From the NCBI GenBank assembly GCA_004297865.1, contig SCSO01000099.1:1-7853 (forward strand): a stretch of 7,853 nucleotides of DNA, written 5' to 3'. This stretch comes from Legionella sp. Its GTDB lineage: Bacteria > Pseudomonadota > Gammaproteobacteria > Legionellales > Legionellaceae. Below, piece by piece: positions 1-6,535 of this stretch. The notes below the pieces were generated by a model. The model had not been told where the DNA came from, did no database searches, and was given only the letters and a program-made list of their open reading frames with translations. Made by a program: the position numbers and the translations under genes. The stretch's first letter is position 1, and every line of letters begins with the position of its first letter.

Positions 1-140
1 GGATTTTGCAGGATTGCCCCGAAGGACACAAGCGATATTATTTAAGTAAGAGGCTCTAGGAAGTTATTCTAGGAGCACAAAACAAACTAATAGAGAAAGT
101 CGTATATTATCTTAAGCCCTCCCTTGATTTGTCTCTTAAA
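1..140. other. Upstream non-coding stretch, no gene assignable
   Basis: All three + frames close early (stops near 45, 49 and 59), so the very start could be the 3' end of an upstream gene, but at most 18 codons are visible and none is recognisable. No start codon with a ribosome binding site is seen on either strand. A 7-bp direct repeat TCTAGGA occurs at 55-61 and 68-74. The same bases can fold into a weak hairpin (53-59 with 69-76, one bulge) that lacks a T-tract, so it is a poor terminator candidate. Confidence 0.4.
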
Positions 141-169
141 TTGCTCTTTATGAGCAAAAAATGTATAAT
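141..169 (+). promoter_or_regulatory. Candidate sigma70 promoter of the kinase gene, with an overlapping palindrome
   Basis: A perfect -10 hexamer TATAAT (164-169) lies 17 bp after TTGCTC (141-146), a half-matching -35. The predicted transcript starts near 176 and leaves a leader of only about 17 nt before the kinase ATG at 193. The -35 hexamer is also the left arm of a perfect inverted repeat, TTGCTC-5 nt-GAGCAA (141-157). A protein bound there would cover the -35 and the spacer. This is a motif reading only. Confidence 0.5.
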
Positions 170-192
170 GCTCCCTTTTTTGTGATTTATGT

Positions 193-3105
193 ATGAATCC
201 TTATTCAACTCAATACACTGTGATAAACCCAAGCGATCCTGGTCTGGATAAAACCTTACCCCAGATCATTGAGGGTACAGGCTATGTTCCCTCATTTTAT
301 CCTTTATCTCAGGGCACCTCCGAATACTTATTCACCTATCCTTTAGTGGAGTTTGAAGACCAGGGTCATTGTTTTGCTGTATGCGATACTGAATGTTTGG
401 GAAGCGGGTCTTTTGGATTTGTCTATCCGGTAATAGGAGTATGGAGGCAGAAAAATGAGGGTTGGACGTTTGAAGCGGCTGTTCCTAACCATAGACAAGT
501 GATTAAAACCAATATCAATTTGAATACTAATGGAATGATGGATTCGAATAAAATACTGAGCTCTTATAAGGCCGAATATGCTACTGGCCCTTATGTTCCC
601 CACATGGGTTATAAAATTCCTCCATTTACCTATTCTGATGGCGAATCCCAAAATCCTGCATCGTTTCTGATCATGAATCGACAAGAAGGGCAGAGTTTGA
701 AAGCCCTTCTTACAAAAGCAAAGACGGGAGAAGTGGCGTTAGACTCAACAAAACGAATTAAAATTGCAGTGAATTTAATAAAAGCTTTACTGCAGTTGCA
801 TCAACCGCTTAAAGATAATAAATATCTTGTGCATCGGGATATTAAGCCCGAGAACATCATTATTGATGACGAATTTAATGTTCGCTTTATTGATTTTGGC
901 TTATCTGAGTTAAACGACAAATGTACTACATCGAAAAAGGGTACTGCCTTATATATAGACCCTTATATTTACTCTTCAAGTAAAGCAAGAATACAGGATA
1001 AACATAGTGATTATGCCTCGCTCGGTCGCGTTATAGCCGAATTATGGGGTGACGAATCACGTGATCTCGTTAAGGATGCCGAAGAACTCCATGTGTTTAA
1101 CAAAGATAACAAATTTATAAATTTAATGGCAGGAATTACTGATTTAACGCCGGTTGAGGCGCAAATAATCACACAAAATATTATTCAACTTACGGAGTAT
1201 CATCCAGATGCCCGTGTTTCAATGGAAAATGCACTGGCAGTTTTTAACCAATTACTTGAACAACGCACCCTAATAGAAGCTCAGGAATTGAGCAATCTTG
1301 CTGCAACTCCGTTAAATCAACTAACAAACGACCAATTGATACGCTTAGTGCAGGGACCTTATGCACAATACATTATTTCTCGGTTCATACAAGAACCACA
1401 GATGTATCCTCATTTAATGGCAGCACTGCAGGCTAAATTATTTTCCATAGGACCAAATCTACTACAACAACTAAAACAAAATAATTTTGATTTTTCGCAA
1501 TTGACGCTGTCTACACCGTGCATCGAAGAGAGTGGTCTTTCAGCAGAACAAACTCAATGTGCCATAGAATTAGGTGCTAAGCTTGAGGCTGGTACCTTAA
1601 ATGCTTATCTAAATACCGATAAAGAACCTACCTTAAATTGGGCTAAAACCTGTAGAGTACTTTATCAGGCTACTACGAATGCCGATTCAGAAGTTATCTT
1701 TGGCACTAATAATCGCGTTGCGAGTTTATTCTATAACCATTTTATCAAGCATCCTGAAACTGCAAAAGATGATTTAGTTAATATAAAAATTGTACAGCAG
1801 CATCTTAAAGTATTGGAGGAAACTAGTAAAATTGAAGAGAATATCCTCAATCTCATCAGAGAAATAGGTGATGATAGTCCTCTAGGGATGGCAATTAAAA
1901 GTGCTTGTATCAATCCCTCTGCTGATTTAATTTTAGTAGTTCCTCCTGATTTACTCACTATTCGCGATAAATTGAAACAGTTTAACTTGGCTTGCGCTAA
2001 TATATTAAGTCTGCATACTAATTGTTCACCTGGATTTGCCGAAGCCAAACAAAAAATTCAAGCTAAATTACACACTAGAACTTTATTGACCAATATGGAT
2101 TGGACAACTGCTATGGATATTGTGCCCTTAGCCCTAGATTATGAGCATCTGGTAAATATTGAGCGCTTAATAGGACAATTAACTCGCTTATTTAGCAAGC
2201 AGGATTACCCTCTACTTCATGAAGAATTGGAGGCATTGTATACCACCACTTCACGTGATCAACTAGATGACATAGAAACCCATGTGAACCTATTAAGTAA
2301 AGCAGCTCATTTCATCAGCAGGATTATGCTTGACCAAAGGACCCTAGCACAACTTGGTTGCGAATTACTCATGAGTCATCCTGTGATGGAAGCGGTACAA
2401 AATTTCTTGAGGGAGGGAGTGCAGTTGGAACAGGCACAAACTGTGTATGATTCTTTGCAGCAATTTCATTTACAGCTTAATGGCTTAGTACAATTATTTC
2501 AGCAATTGAAGCAAGCGCAAAAAAACTCAACATCTCCAAAGAGAAAAAATTTATTTGAAAAACTGCAGAGAAATACTTATACCGCATTGAATACTATGGA
2601 TGGTCAGGCCTTGACTCAATACTTTGAACAAACCAAAGAATTTTTTACCCAAGAACAAGGCTTTGTAGCAGATCTCAGAGACAAACCTCAAGTCTCAGAA
2701 TTTCTGTATGAATTAATCCATGATAAAACCACCCAAGCGGTTGAAGGGAGTTATGGTCAGTGTTCCGCCTTGTTTAAAAGAATAAAAACGCATGCCTTAT
2801 GTGATGAATTCCTCATCAACACAATTAAACAATTTCAGAAATTAGCAAGATCTTCTGAATCCCAAGTTTTAAGCATTCATAGACAGTTTAAAGATAGCAT
2901 TTGGGATTATTTAAACAACGAATTCACTGACAGAGAACAACATAAGCAGCAATTTAAGCATGAGATTGCGAACCTAATGCAAAGACTTCGTGATGAAATT
3001 GATCTTCATCAAGCACAAAACCCAAATAATATGTTTGAGACCAATACAAAAAGAAGAAAAACTCTGAATCCTTCGGGTTTATCTGTACACAGATCTAACC
3101 TATAA
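193..3105 (+). CDS. Large eukaryotic-type Ser/Thr protein kinase, probable secreted effector
   Basis: This 970-aa protein has a complete protein kinase domain at about residues 60-355. Visible motifs are a glycine loop LGSGSFGFV (69-77), an ATP-binding Lys candidate K105 in VIK, a catalytic loop HRDIKPEN (214-221, Asp216), DFG (234-236), a GTALYIDP segment (250-257) in the T+1/APE place, an SDYASLG helix F (272-278), and the late conserved Arg341. It should therefore be catalytically active on Ser/Thr. Residues ~360-970 are helix-rich and Gln/Leu/Glu-rich, with no domain I recognise. Basic clusters occur at 782-785 (PKRK) and 953-956 (KRRK). There is no signal peptide. The plan resembles the Legionella LegK-type kinases translocated by Dot/Icm, but I cannot match it to one of them. 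The ATG lies in a T-rich context with no Shine-Dalgarno sequence; it is the first in-frame ATG after the promoter. The gene leads a run of three close + strand genes. The kinase call is near certain; secretion is inference. Confidence 0.92.
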   Translation: MNPYSTQYTVINPSDPGLDKTLPQIIEGTGYVPSFYPLSQGTSEYLFTYPLVEFEDQGHCFAVCDTECLGSGSFGFVYPVIGVWRQKNEGWTFEAAVPNHRQVIKTNINLNTNGMMDSNKILSSYKAEYATGPYVPHMGYKIPPFTYSDGESQNPASFLIMNRQEGQSLKALLTKAKTGEVALDSTKRIKIAVNLIKALLQLHQPLKDNKYLVHRDIKPENIIIDDEFNVRFIDFGLSELNDKCTTSKKGTALYIDPYIYSSSKARIQDKHSDYASLGRVIAELWGDESRDLVKDAEELHVFNKDNKFINLMAGITDLTPVEAQIITQNIIQLTEYHPDARVSMENALAVFNQLLEQRTLIEAQELSNLAATPLNQLTNDQLIRLVQGPYAQYIISRFIQEPQMYPHLMAALQAKLFSIGPNLLQQLKQNNFDFSQLTLSTPCIEESGLSAEQTQCAIELGAKLEAGTLNAYLNTDKEPTLNWAKTCRVLYQATTNADSEVIFGTNNRVASLFYNHFIKHPETAKDDLVNIKIVQQHLKVLEETSKIEENILNLIREIGDDSPLGMAIKSACINPSADLILVVPPDLLTIRDKLKQFNLACANILSLHTNCSPGFAEAKQKIQAKLHTRTLLTNMDWTTAMDIVPLALDYEHLVNIERLIGQLTRLFSKQDYPLLHEELEALYTTTSRDQLDDIETHVNLLSKAAHFISRIMLDQRTLAQLGCELLMSHPVMEAVQNFLREGVQLEQAQTVYDSLQQFHLQLNGLVQLFQQLKQAQKNSTSPKRKNLFEKLQRNTYTALNTMDGQALTQYFEQTKEFFTQEQGFVADLRDKPQVSEFLYELIHDKTTQAVEGSYGQCSALFKRIKTHALCDEFLINTIKQFQKLARSSESQVLSIHRQFKDSIWDYLNNEFTDREQHKQQFKHEIANLMQRLRDEIDLHQAQNPNNMFETNTKRRKTLNPSGLSVHRSNL

Positions 3106-3125
3106 TTCCTCGGATTCAAAAAGGC

Positions 3126-4040
3126 ATGGAGCCTTCTATGGTCATTAGTTGGGGTACAGTACGCACAGCTCTGAAAGGCTATTGTATTGAAGTTGTTGCA
3201 ATTTCAATGAGCTTTCTTGCCGATTACTTACTAAGAGATCCGGAACAGGGATTTGATGCCATACGTTTTGCCATTGATCTGCGTATTTATTATTTATCGA
3301 AGAACCTGATAAATCTCGCTGATACTCTGATTAGTAGAAAAGTCGAATACCGTCATTTATATGGTGCTGCTTTTAACGTGGCTGTAGCCGCTGCTCTTCA
3401 TCCAGCGAGTAGACTCCCGCAAACAAGCAGTACAATGGTGAATCAACTCACTACTGAAAGCCTAGTGTACACCTGTGGAATCATTGCGCGTTTAATGATT
3501 GAAATGCCCTTAGAAAAACAATGGATAAATCAATATCTGTGGACCCATAAAGGCAAATTATTCACGGGTTCTTCCGGGGTATTATGCTCCTTAATTCCAT
3601 ACTTCGGCATATCAAGTCCAGCCTTTTATTGGTCAGGTGAACTAATCGATACCTGGCGAAGTAAAAACGAAGAAGAATCCTTCGGTGCTCACCTCATTAC
3701 CGCTAAAGCCAACATTCCCATTCAAGTCATCATAGGCAAATTAATTAAAGTCTGTGTCAAGGCCGCTGGGGAAACAATCCCTTTTCCAGATTTTTTAATC
3801 GATGCTATGGCGGGTATCACCCATCGTATCGTAGTGGATTTATCTGCTGTATACGCATCCAAAACGGCTCCGCAACTCCCGATTCATAATTCCATTACCC
3901 AAAACAATGCAGCATTCTTCCATAACAACCATACTGTCCCGCAAAACCCTAAGGAAATCACAAACGAAGATCTAAAAAAGCAAGAAGCAAGATCTGATAA
4001 TCCTATAATCTCTATGGATAAGTTTAAGAATCCCATTTAA
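3126..4040 (+). CDS. Unrecognised protein with hydrophobic segments, co-transcribed with the kinase
   Basis: This 304-aa ORF begins 20 nt after the kinase stop with no terminator between them, so the two are probably one transcript. I do not recognise a family. Hydrophobic helical stretches lie near residues 18-36, 78-92, 113-128, 150-168, 196-216 and 225-245. They are broken by charged residues, so it could be a membrane-associated or a compact helical protein. The last ~55 residues are polar, with a Glu/Lys/Asp-rich patch (EITNEDLKKQEARSD, 277-291). Acidic patches near the C-terminus occur in many Dot/Icm substrates, which is only suggestive. For the first ATG, AAGG lies 1 nt away, too close. 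The in-frame ATG at 3138 (Met5, giving 300 aa) has GGAG at 3128-3131 with a 6-nt spacer and is the likelier true start. The product may act with the kinase, but nothing in the sequence shows how. Confidence 0.75.
   Translation: MEPSMVISWGTVRTALKGYCIEVVAISMSFLADYLLRDPEQGFDAIRFAIDLRIYYLSKNLINLADTLISRKVEYRHLYGAAFNVAVAAALHPASRLPQTSSTMVNQLTTESLVYTCGIIARLMIEMPLEKQWINQYLWTHKGKLFTGSSGVLCSLIPYFGISSPAFYWSGELIDTWRSKNEEESFGAHLITAKANIPIQVIIGKLIKVCVKAAGETIPFPDFLIDAMAGITHRIVVDLSAVYASKTAPQLPIHNSITQNNAAFFHNNHTVPQNPKEITNEDLKKQEARSDNPIISMDKFKNPI
3128..3140 (+). promoter_or_regulatory. Ribosome binding site favouring an internal start at 3138
   Basis: GGAG (3128-3131) is followed after 6 nt by ATG (3138-3140), in frame with the ATG at 3126. 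The upstream ATG has AAGG only 1 nt before it, which is not usable spacing. The site therefore points to translation from 3138. Confidence 0.5.
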
Positions 4041-4078
4041 ACTTATAGTATCTATATCTTCAAGGAATGAATGACGCC

Positions 4079-5143
4079 ATGCGCTTTCGATTATTCTTAT
4101 CTGCAGCGGTATTTAAGATTAAAAAATATCTACCTTGGTGTCTTATATATCTATTTTCTATCAATGGTTTTGCTATTGGGAATGAAAAGGATCTACTGCG
4201 CAAAATTTCATCTATAGAAAAAAATTCGAAAGTCATCATCGGTGTTAGCGCCATTTTAATCGAAAAAAATAAAATGATTACCCACAACGGGACCAAACGA
4301 TTTTTTATGGCAAGCACTATTAAATTGCCCATAGCAATAGCTTTTTTGCATCGCGTTGATGAGAAAAAAGATTCTTTGAACCGTTCAATGACGCTCGATT
4401 TTAAAAATTCAGTACCAGGTTCTGGGTCTTTATATCATACATTCGAAAGAAGAAAGACTAGTGTTTCTATGCAAAGAATTTTAAAACTAATGATGATTGA
4501 AAGCGATAATAGTGCAAGTGATGCACTTTTACACGCAGCCAAAGGCCCTGTATATGTGACGAAACGCATGGGTGAAATAGGTTTTAAAAACGTCATCATT
4601 AATCGCTCTATCCTTCAAATACTAATGGATACCAATCATGTTGCGCGCTCTTATTTAAAGACTCACCATACGGTTTATTTATGGAAGAGGATCTTTAACC
4701 AAACACCCTTGTGGCAAAAAGTGTCAGCTTGGCAACGATTTGAAAAGGATATTCGCGATACAATTACACCCAATGATATGGCGCTCTTGTTAGTTAAATT
4801 GTTTAAAGGACAAATTCTCTCAGAAGAAAGCACTAATTTACTTATTCACATCATGGAACAATGTAGAACGGGTAGACATAGAATAAAAGGGCTGCTGCCT
4901 CATTACGTAAAAGTGGCTCATAAAACGGGGACTTGGGGTATAGACGAGCGCAAATACATCAATTATCCCGGTGCTAAAAATCTATACCGATTTGCCAGTG
5001 ACGTAGGAATTATTACGCTACCCAAAAACAAAGGGCACATCGCCATCGCCATTTATGTAAAATCACAGTCTGCTAGTGACTATCCACGTAATCGAGCAAT
5101 AGCACTAACAAGCCGGGCTATCTATGATCATTTTATGAAGTAA
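4079..5143 (+). CDS. Exported class A beta-lactamase-like serine hydrolase with expanded omega-loop
   Basis: In the numbering of this 354-aa product, the family signatures are present in order: STIK (79-82, nucleophile Ser79 and general-base Lys82), SDN (142-144), KTG (282-284) and the following strand DVGIITLP. The N-terminus has basic residues and a hydrophobic core (residues ~17-32) ending in GFA, a likely Sec signal with cleavage near 32, so the enzyme should be periplasmic. The omega-loop is abnormal. The Arg and Asp that anchor it (R176, and D227 before TITP) are about 51 residues apart instead of about 15, and no ExxLN follows R176, so the usual deacylating Glu166 is not visible. It is probably a penicillin-interacting or amide/ester hydrolase rather than a typical beta-lactamase; E222 could substitute. 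The in-frame ATG at 4067 has AAGGA directly abutting it, whereas 4079 stands 12 nt downstream of AGGA and starts a better signal peptide. It begins 38 nt after the preceding gene, in the same direction. Confidence 0.85.
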   Translation: MRFRLFLSAAVFKIKKYLPWCLIYLFSINGFAIGNEKDLLRKISSIEKNSKVIIGVSAILIEKNKMITHNGTKRFFMASTIKLPIAIAFLHRVDEKKDSLNRSMTLDFKNSVPGSGSLYHTFERRKTSVSMQRILKLMMIESDNSASDALLHAAKGPVYVTKRMGEIGFKNVIINRSILQILMDTNHVARSYLKTHHTVYLWKRIFNQTPLWQKVSAWQRFEKDIRDTITPNDMALLLVKLFKGQILSEESTNLLIHIMEQCRTGRHRIKGLLPHYVKVAHKTGTWGIDERKYINYPGAKNLYRFASDVGIITLPKNKGHIAIAIYVKSQSASDYPRNRAIALTSRAIYDHFMK

Positions 5144-5172
5144 GATTCTCTGTCGCAGGCGGACGAATCTTA
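5141..5172. terminator. Hairpin terminator between convergent genes
   Basis: A perfect 8-bp inverted repeat, TAAGATTC (5141-5148) and GAATCTTA (5165-5172), encloses a GC-rich 16-nt loop in which GTC (5152-5154) can pair with GAC (5162-5164). The stem contains the stop codon of the serine hydrolase gene. On the + strand it is followed shortly by TTTT (5175-5178), a weak T-tract. It lies between convergent genes, so it probably serves the + transcript and perhaps also the - transcript. Confidence 0.6.
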
Positions 5173-5185
5173 CATTTTGCACCTA

Positions 5186-6301
5186 TTAGCAGGATGTAAT
5201 CATATTACTCAAGTTATCTAAAGCCTTATCGATGTCATCCATTAATTTATCTTGTGGGTTGATACTGAAAAAGGTAGGTATCCATTGACCTTGAGTTATT
5301 TTTGCATGCACTGAGAGTACTAAGGCACCTAACCCAGTGAGGGCGAAAAGTATTTTTGTTAAATGAAAGCAGGCATCGATTCCTTGATGCAGTAATGAAC
5401 GTCTCTGTTGTTCGATGTAAAGAGCAAATTTTCTTTGGAAGATAGCTAAGTCCCGTTGTATTATTATTTCATCGTGTTTAAAAAAATTATCTGCTTTATT
5501 AATCATTTCATCCATTACCATACCATAGGTTTGGTAGTCCAAAGGTCTTACCCTTTGACCTTTAATAGATTTTAAAGCGCTAATAGCGTCATAAAATGCT
5601 TGAACTGCTGGATGATTTTTATGCTGGGCTATTCTTGTTTTATCAGCATCATTTAATGTGAAAACAAAAGAGTTGCCCAAGCAGTCTGCGCGCAAAGTGG
5701 GCATGGATTCATAGGTAGCGTTACAAAAAGAAAATTGATGTTCTATAGGTATATAATTAGTACTATTTAACCTCTCAATTAACTGCATGAGATCGTGGTT
5801 AGCTCTGATTCGTTCATTAACTTCACTAATGGTTAGTTGTTGGTTTTTAGGAATAATACAGGTGTGAGGCAGATTAATTCTCTGGTTAGATCCTAATTCG
5901 ATATAATTGAGATCTTGCATGCTGCGTCTAAACTCTCTAATTCGTGAACAACCTTTGATAACAATAAAACCATCGATGTGGGTCATGTTTAAGATGTTAC
6001 GGAGACCTCTAGATATACTAGCATGCATACCTATGGATACTGGAACGGGAACAGCCGTGTTTGCAGGTTCGTTATAAGCCGCGAAATCCACATTTTCAAG
6101 AAAAGTAATGTTAAATTTTTGGCGAAATTCTTGGGGTAATTGACCGCGTATATCAAAAACAAAATCGGGGTTCTCTGCTTCATCTCTATCAATCGAAAAA
6201 AAATCAGCTTCAGGGTGATGTTTATGATTACAAAGACGGTGACTAGCTGAACAACCAATGACTACATTTTTACCGTGAAAATCGGATATATCTCTTGGCA
6301 T
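5186..6301 (-). CDS. Orphan protein with methyltransferase-like N-terminus and one C-terminal membrane helix
   Basis: This 371-aa protein is not one I can name. Residues 11-135 read like a class I SAM-methyltransferase/Rossmann fold: a strand then glycine turn NVVIGCSAS (12-20), an acidic strand end FFSID (34-38), PDFVFDI (45-51), a strand ITFLENVDF (65-73), and a late hairpin from IDGFIVIKG (109-117) to LNYIELG (131-137). The glycine motif is degenerate, so catalysis is uncertain. The middle (160-305) is polar and helical. A clear hydrophobic segment at about 311-333 (ILFALTGLGALVLSV) suggests one membrane helix near the C-terminus, followed by a polar tail rich in Asp. There is no signal peptide. 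This layout recalls Legionella effector candidates that anchor in host membranes, which is inference. The ATG at 6301 has a weak GGA 8 nt upstream and a good promoter 22 nt further, so the start is well placed. It is a single gene, convergent with the hydrolase operon. Confidence 0.85.
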   Translation of the reverse strand: MPRDISDFHGKNVVIGCSASHRLCNHKHHPEADFFSIDRDEAENPDFVFDIRGQLPQEFRQKFNITFLENVDFAAYNEPANTAVPVPVSIGMHASISRGLRNILNMTHIDGFIVIKGCSRIREFRRSMQDLNYIELGSNQRINLPHTCIIPKNQQLTISEVNERIRANHDLMQLIERLNSTNYIPIEHQFSFCNATYESMPTLRADCLGNSFVFTLNDADKTRIAQHKNHPAVQAFYDAISALKSIKGQRVRPLDYQTYGMVMDEMINKADNFFKHDEIIIQRDLAIFQRKFALYIEQQRRSLLHQGIDACFHLTKILFALTGLGALVLSVHAKITQGQWIPTFFSINPQDKLMDDIDKALDNLSNMITSC

Positions 6302-6353
6302 GTGCTGATTCCATTACTTAATTGCACATATTTTAAACAGTTATTGCCAAGAG
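6292..6353. repeat. 9-bp perfect inverted repeat spanning the promoter and start codon
   Basis: CTCTTGGCA (6292-6300) and TGCCAAGAG (6345-6353) are exact reverse complements 44 nt apart. One arm covers codons 1-4 of the gene on the - strand, including two bases of its start codon; the other lies between its -35 and -10 boxes and touches the -35. The upstream arm is not expected to be in the transcript, so if the repeat is functional it would act as paired protein-binding sites. It may be chance. Confidence 0.35.
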
Positions 6354-6358
6354 GTCAA
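6330..6358 (-). promoter_or_regulatory. Sigma70-type promoter of the 5186-6301 gene
   Basis: Read on the - strand, TTGACC (6353-6358) is followed after exactly 17 bp by TAAAAT (6330-6335). Both boxes match the consensus at five of six positions. The predicted start is near 6323, giving a leader of about 22 nt before the ATG at 6301. This is the best-formed promoter in the window. Confidence 0.65.
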
Positions 6359-6380
6359 GCTTGTACTCTGTCGTAAATAA

Positions 6381-6414
6381 ATAGGGGTGCTGATGAAATT
6401 TTCGCGACCCCTAT
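6381..6414. other. Stable hairpin in the intergenic gap
   Basis: ATAGGGGT (6381-6388) and ACCCCTAT (6407-6414) form a perfect 8-bp stem that can be extended by two pairs with one bulge. On the - strand it is followed by TTATTTAC, a weak T-tract, so it could be a second terminator behind the cupin gene. On the + strand the same left arm contains the purine-rich AGGGG that precedes a possible small ORF at 6393. Confidence 0.45.
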
Positions 6415-6485
6415 ACGCAATTAAAAAAATAATCCGTGAAAAGTACAATTTTCAATCTTTTTGCATGGATAGCTGTACTGTTTAA
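6393..6485 (+). CDS. Possible 30-residue small ORF (speculative)
   Basis: An ATG at 6393 opens 30 codons closed by TAA. GGGG (6384-6387) lies 5 nt upstream, an acceptable ribosome binding site. The peptide is basic in its first half (K2, R5, K11, K12, R15, K17) and has two Cys near the end (C24, C28). I recognise no family and see no clear + strand promoter. The ribosome binding site lies inside a perfect stem (6381-6414), which would hide it in the transcript. It is quite likely chance, since the region lies between two - strand genes and carries a terminator. Confidence 0.2.
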   Translation: MKFSRPLYAIKKIIREKYNFQSFCMDSCTV

Positions 6486-6492
6486 TGCTATC
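6442..6492. repeat. Two overlapping short inverted repeats
   Basis: AGTACA (6442-6447) pairs with TGTACT (6474-6479), and GATAGC (6468-6473) pairs with GCTATC (6487-6492). The arms interleave, so the two stems exclude each other. Neither is followed by a T-tract. They could be operator half-sites or chance in AT-rich DNA. Apart from these, the hairpins and the small ORF, I see nothing else in the 6302-6530 gap. Confidence 0.25.
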
Positions 6493-6502
6493 TAACTTCT
6501 TT

Positions 6503-6535
6503 AAAAATCAAATTAACTGACTTAGTCAGGTTAAT
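6503..6535 (-). terminator. Intrinsic terminator of the cupin gene
   Basis: Bases 6525-6534 pair with 6513-6521 to give a 9-bp stem with one bulged base and a 3-nt loop, overlapping the cupin stop codon. On the - strand the stem is followed by TTGATTTTT, a good T-tract. A 9-bp direct repeat, TGACTTAGT, is found at 6518-6526 and 6537-6545. Confidence 0.6.

Noticed and set aside
1..59. Possible 3' end of an upstream + strand gene
   Set aside because: Every frame closes within 19 codons and none of the residues is recognisable, so no frame can be preferred.
135..154. Possible PmrA-type tandem repeat (CTTAAATTG, 2 nt, CTTTATGAG) upstream of the kinase
   Set aside because: As I recall the Legionella PmrA consensus (cTTAATatT in tandem), only about 11 of 18 positions agree, too weak in AT-rich DNA.
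343..684. 113-codon open frame on the - strand
   Set aside because: It lies entirely inside the kinase domain coding region on the other strand and has no recognisable protein features; a shadow frame.
1731..2048. 105-codon open frame on the - strand
   Set aside because: Antisense to the kinase gene, composition typical of a complementary frame, no family resemblance.
4044..4049. TATAGT as a -10 box for a separate promoter before the serine hydrolase
   Set aside because: No acceptable -35 at 16-18 bp; AT-rich spacing between genes easily yields such hexamers.
4060..4332. 90-codon open frame on the - strand
   Set aside because: Antisense to the signal peptide and active-site region of the serine hydrolase, which has clear family motifs.
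4079..5143. Annotation as a true antibiotic-resistance beta-lactamase
   Set aside because: The omega-loop Glu motif is missing and the loop is greatly expanded, so resistance activity cannot be assumed from the family match.
6031..6258. 75-codon open frame on the - strand in another frame
   Set aside because: Fully inside the orphan methyltransferase-like gene, which has a proper promoter and start.
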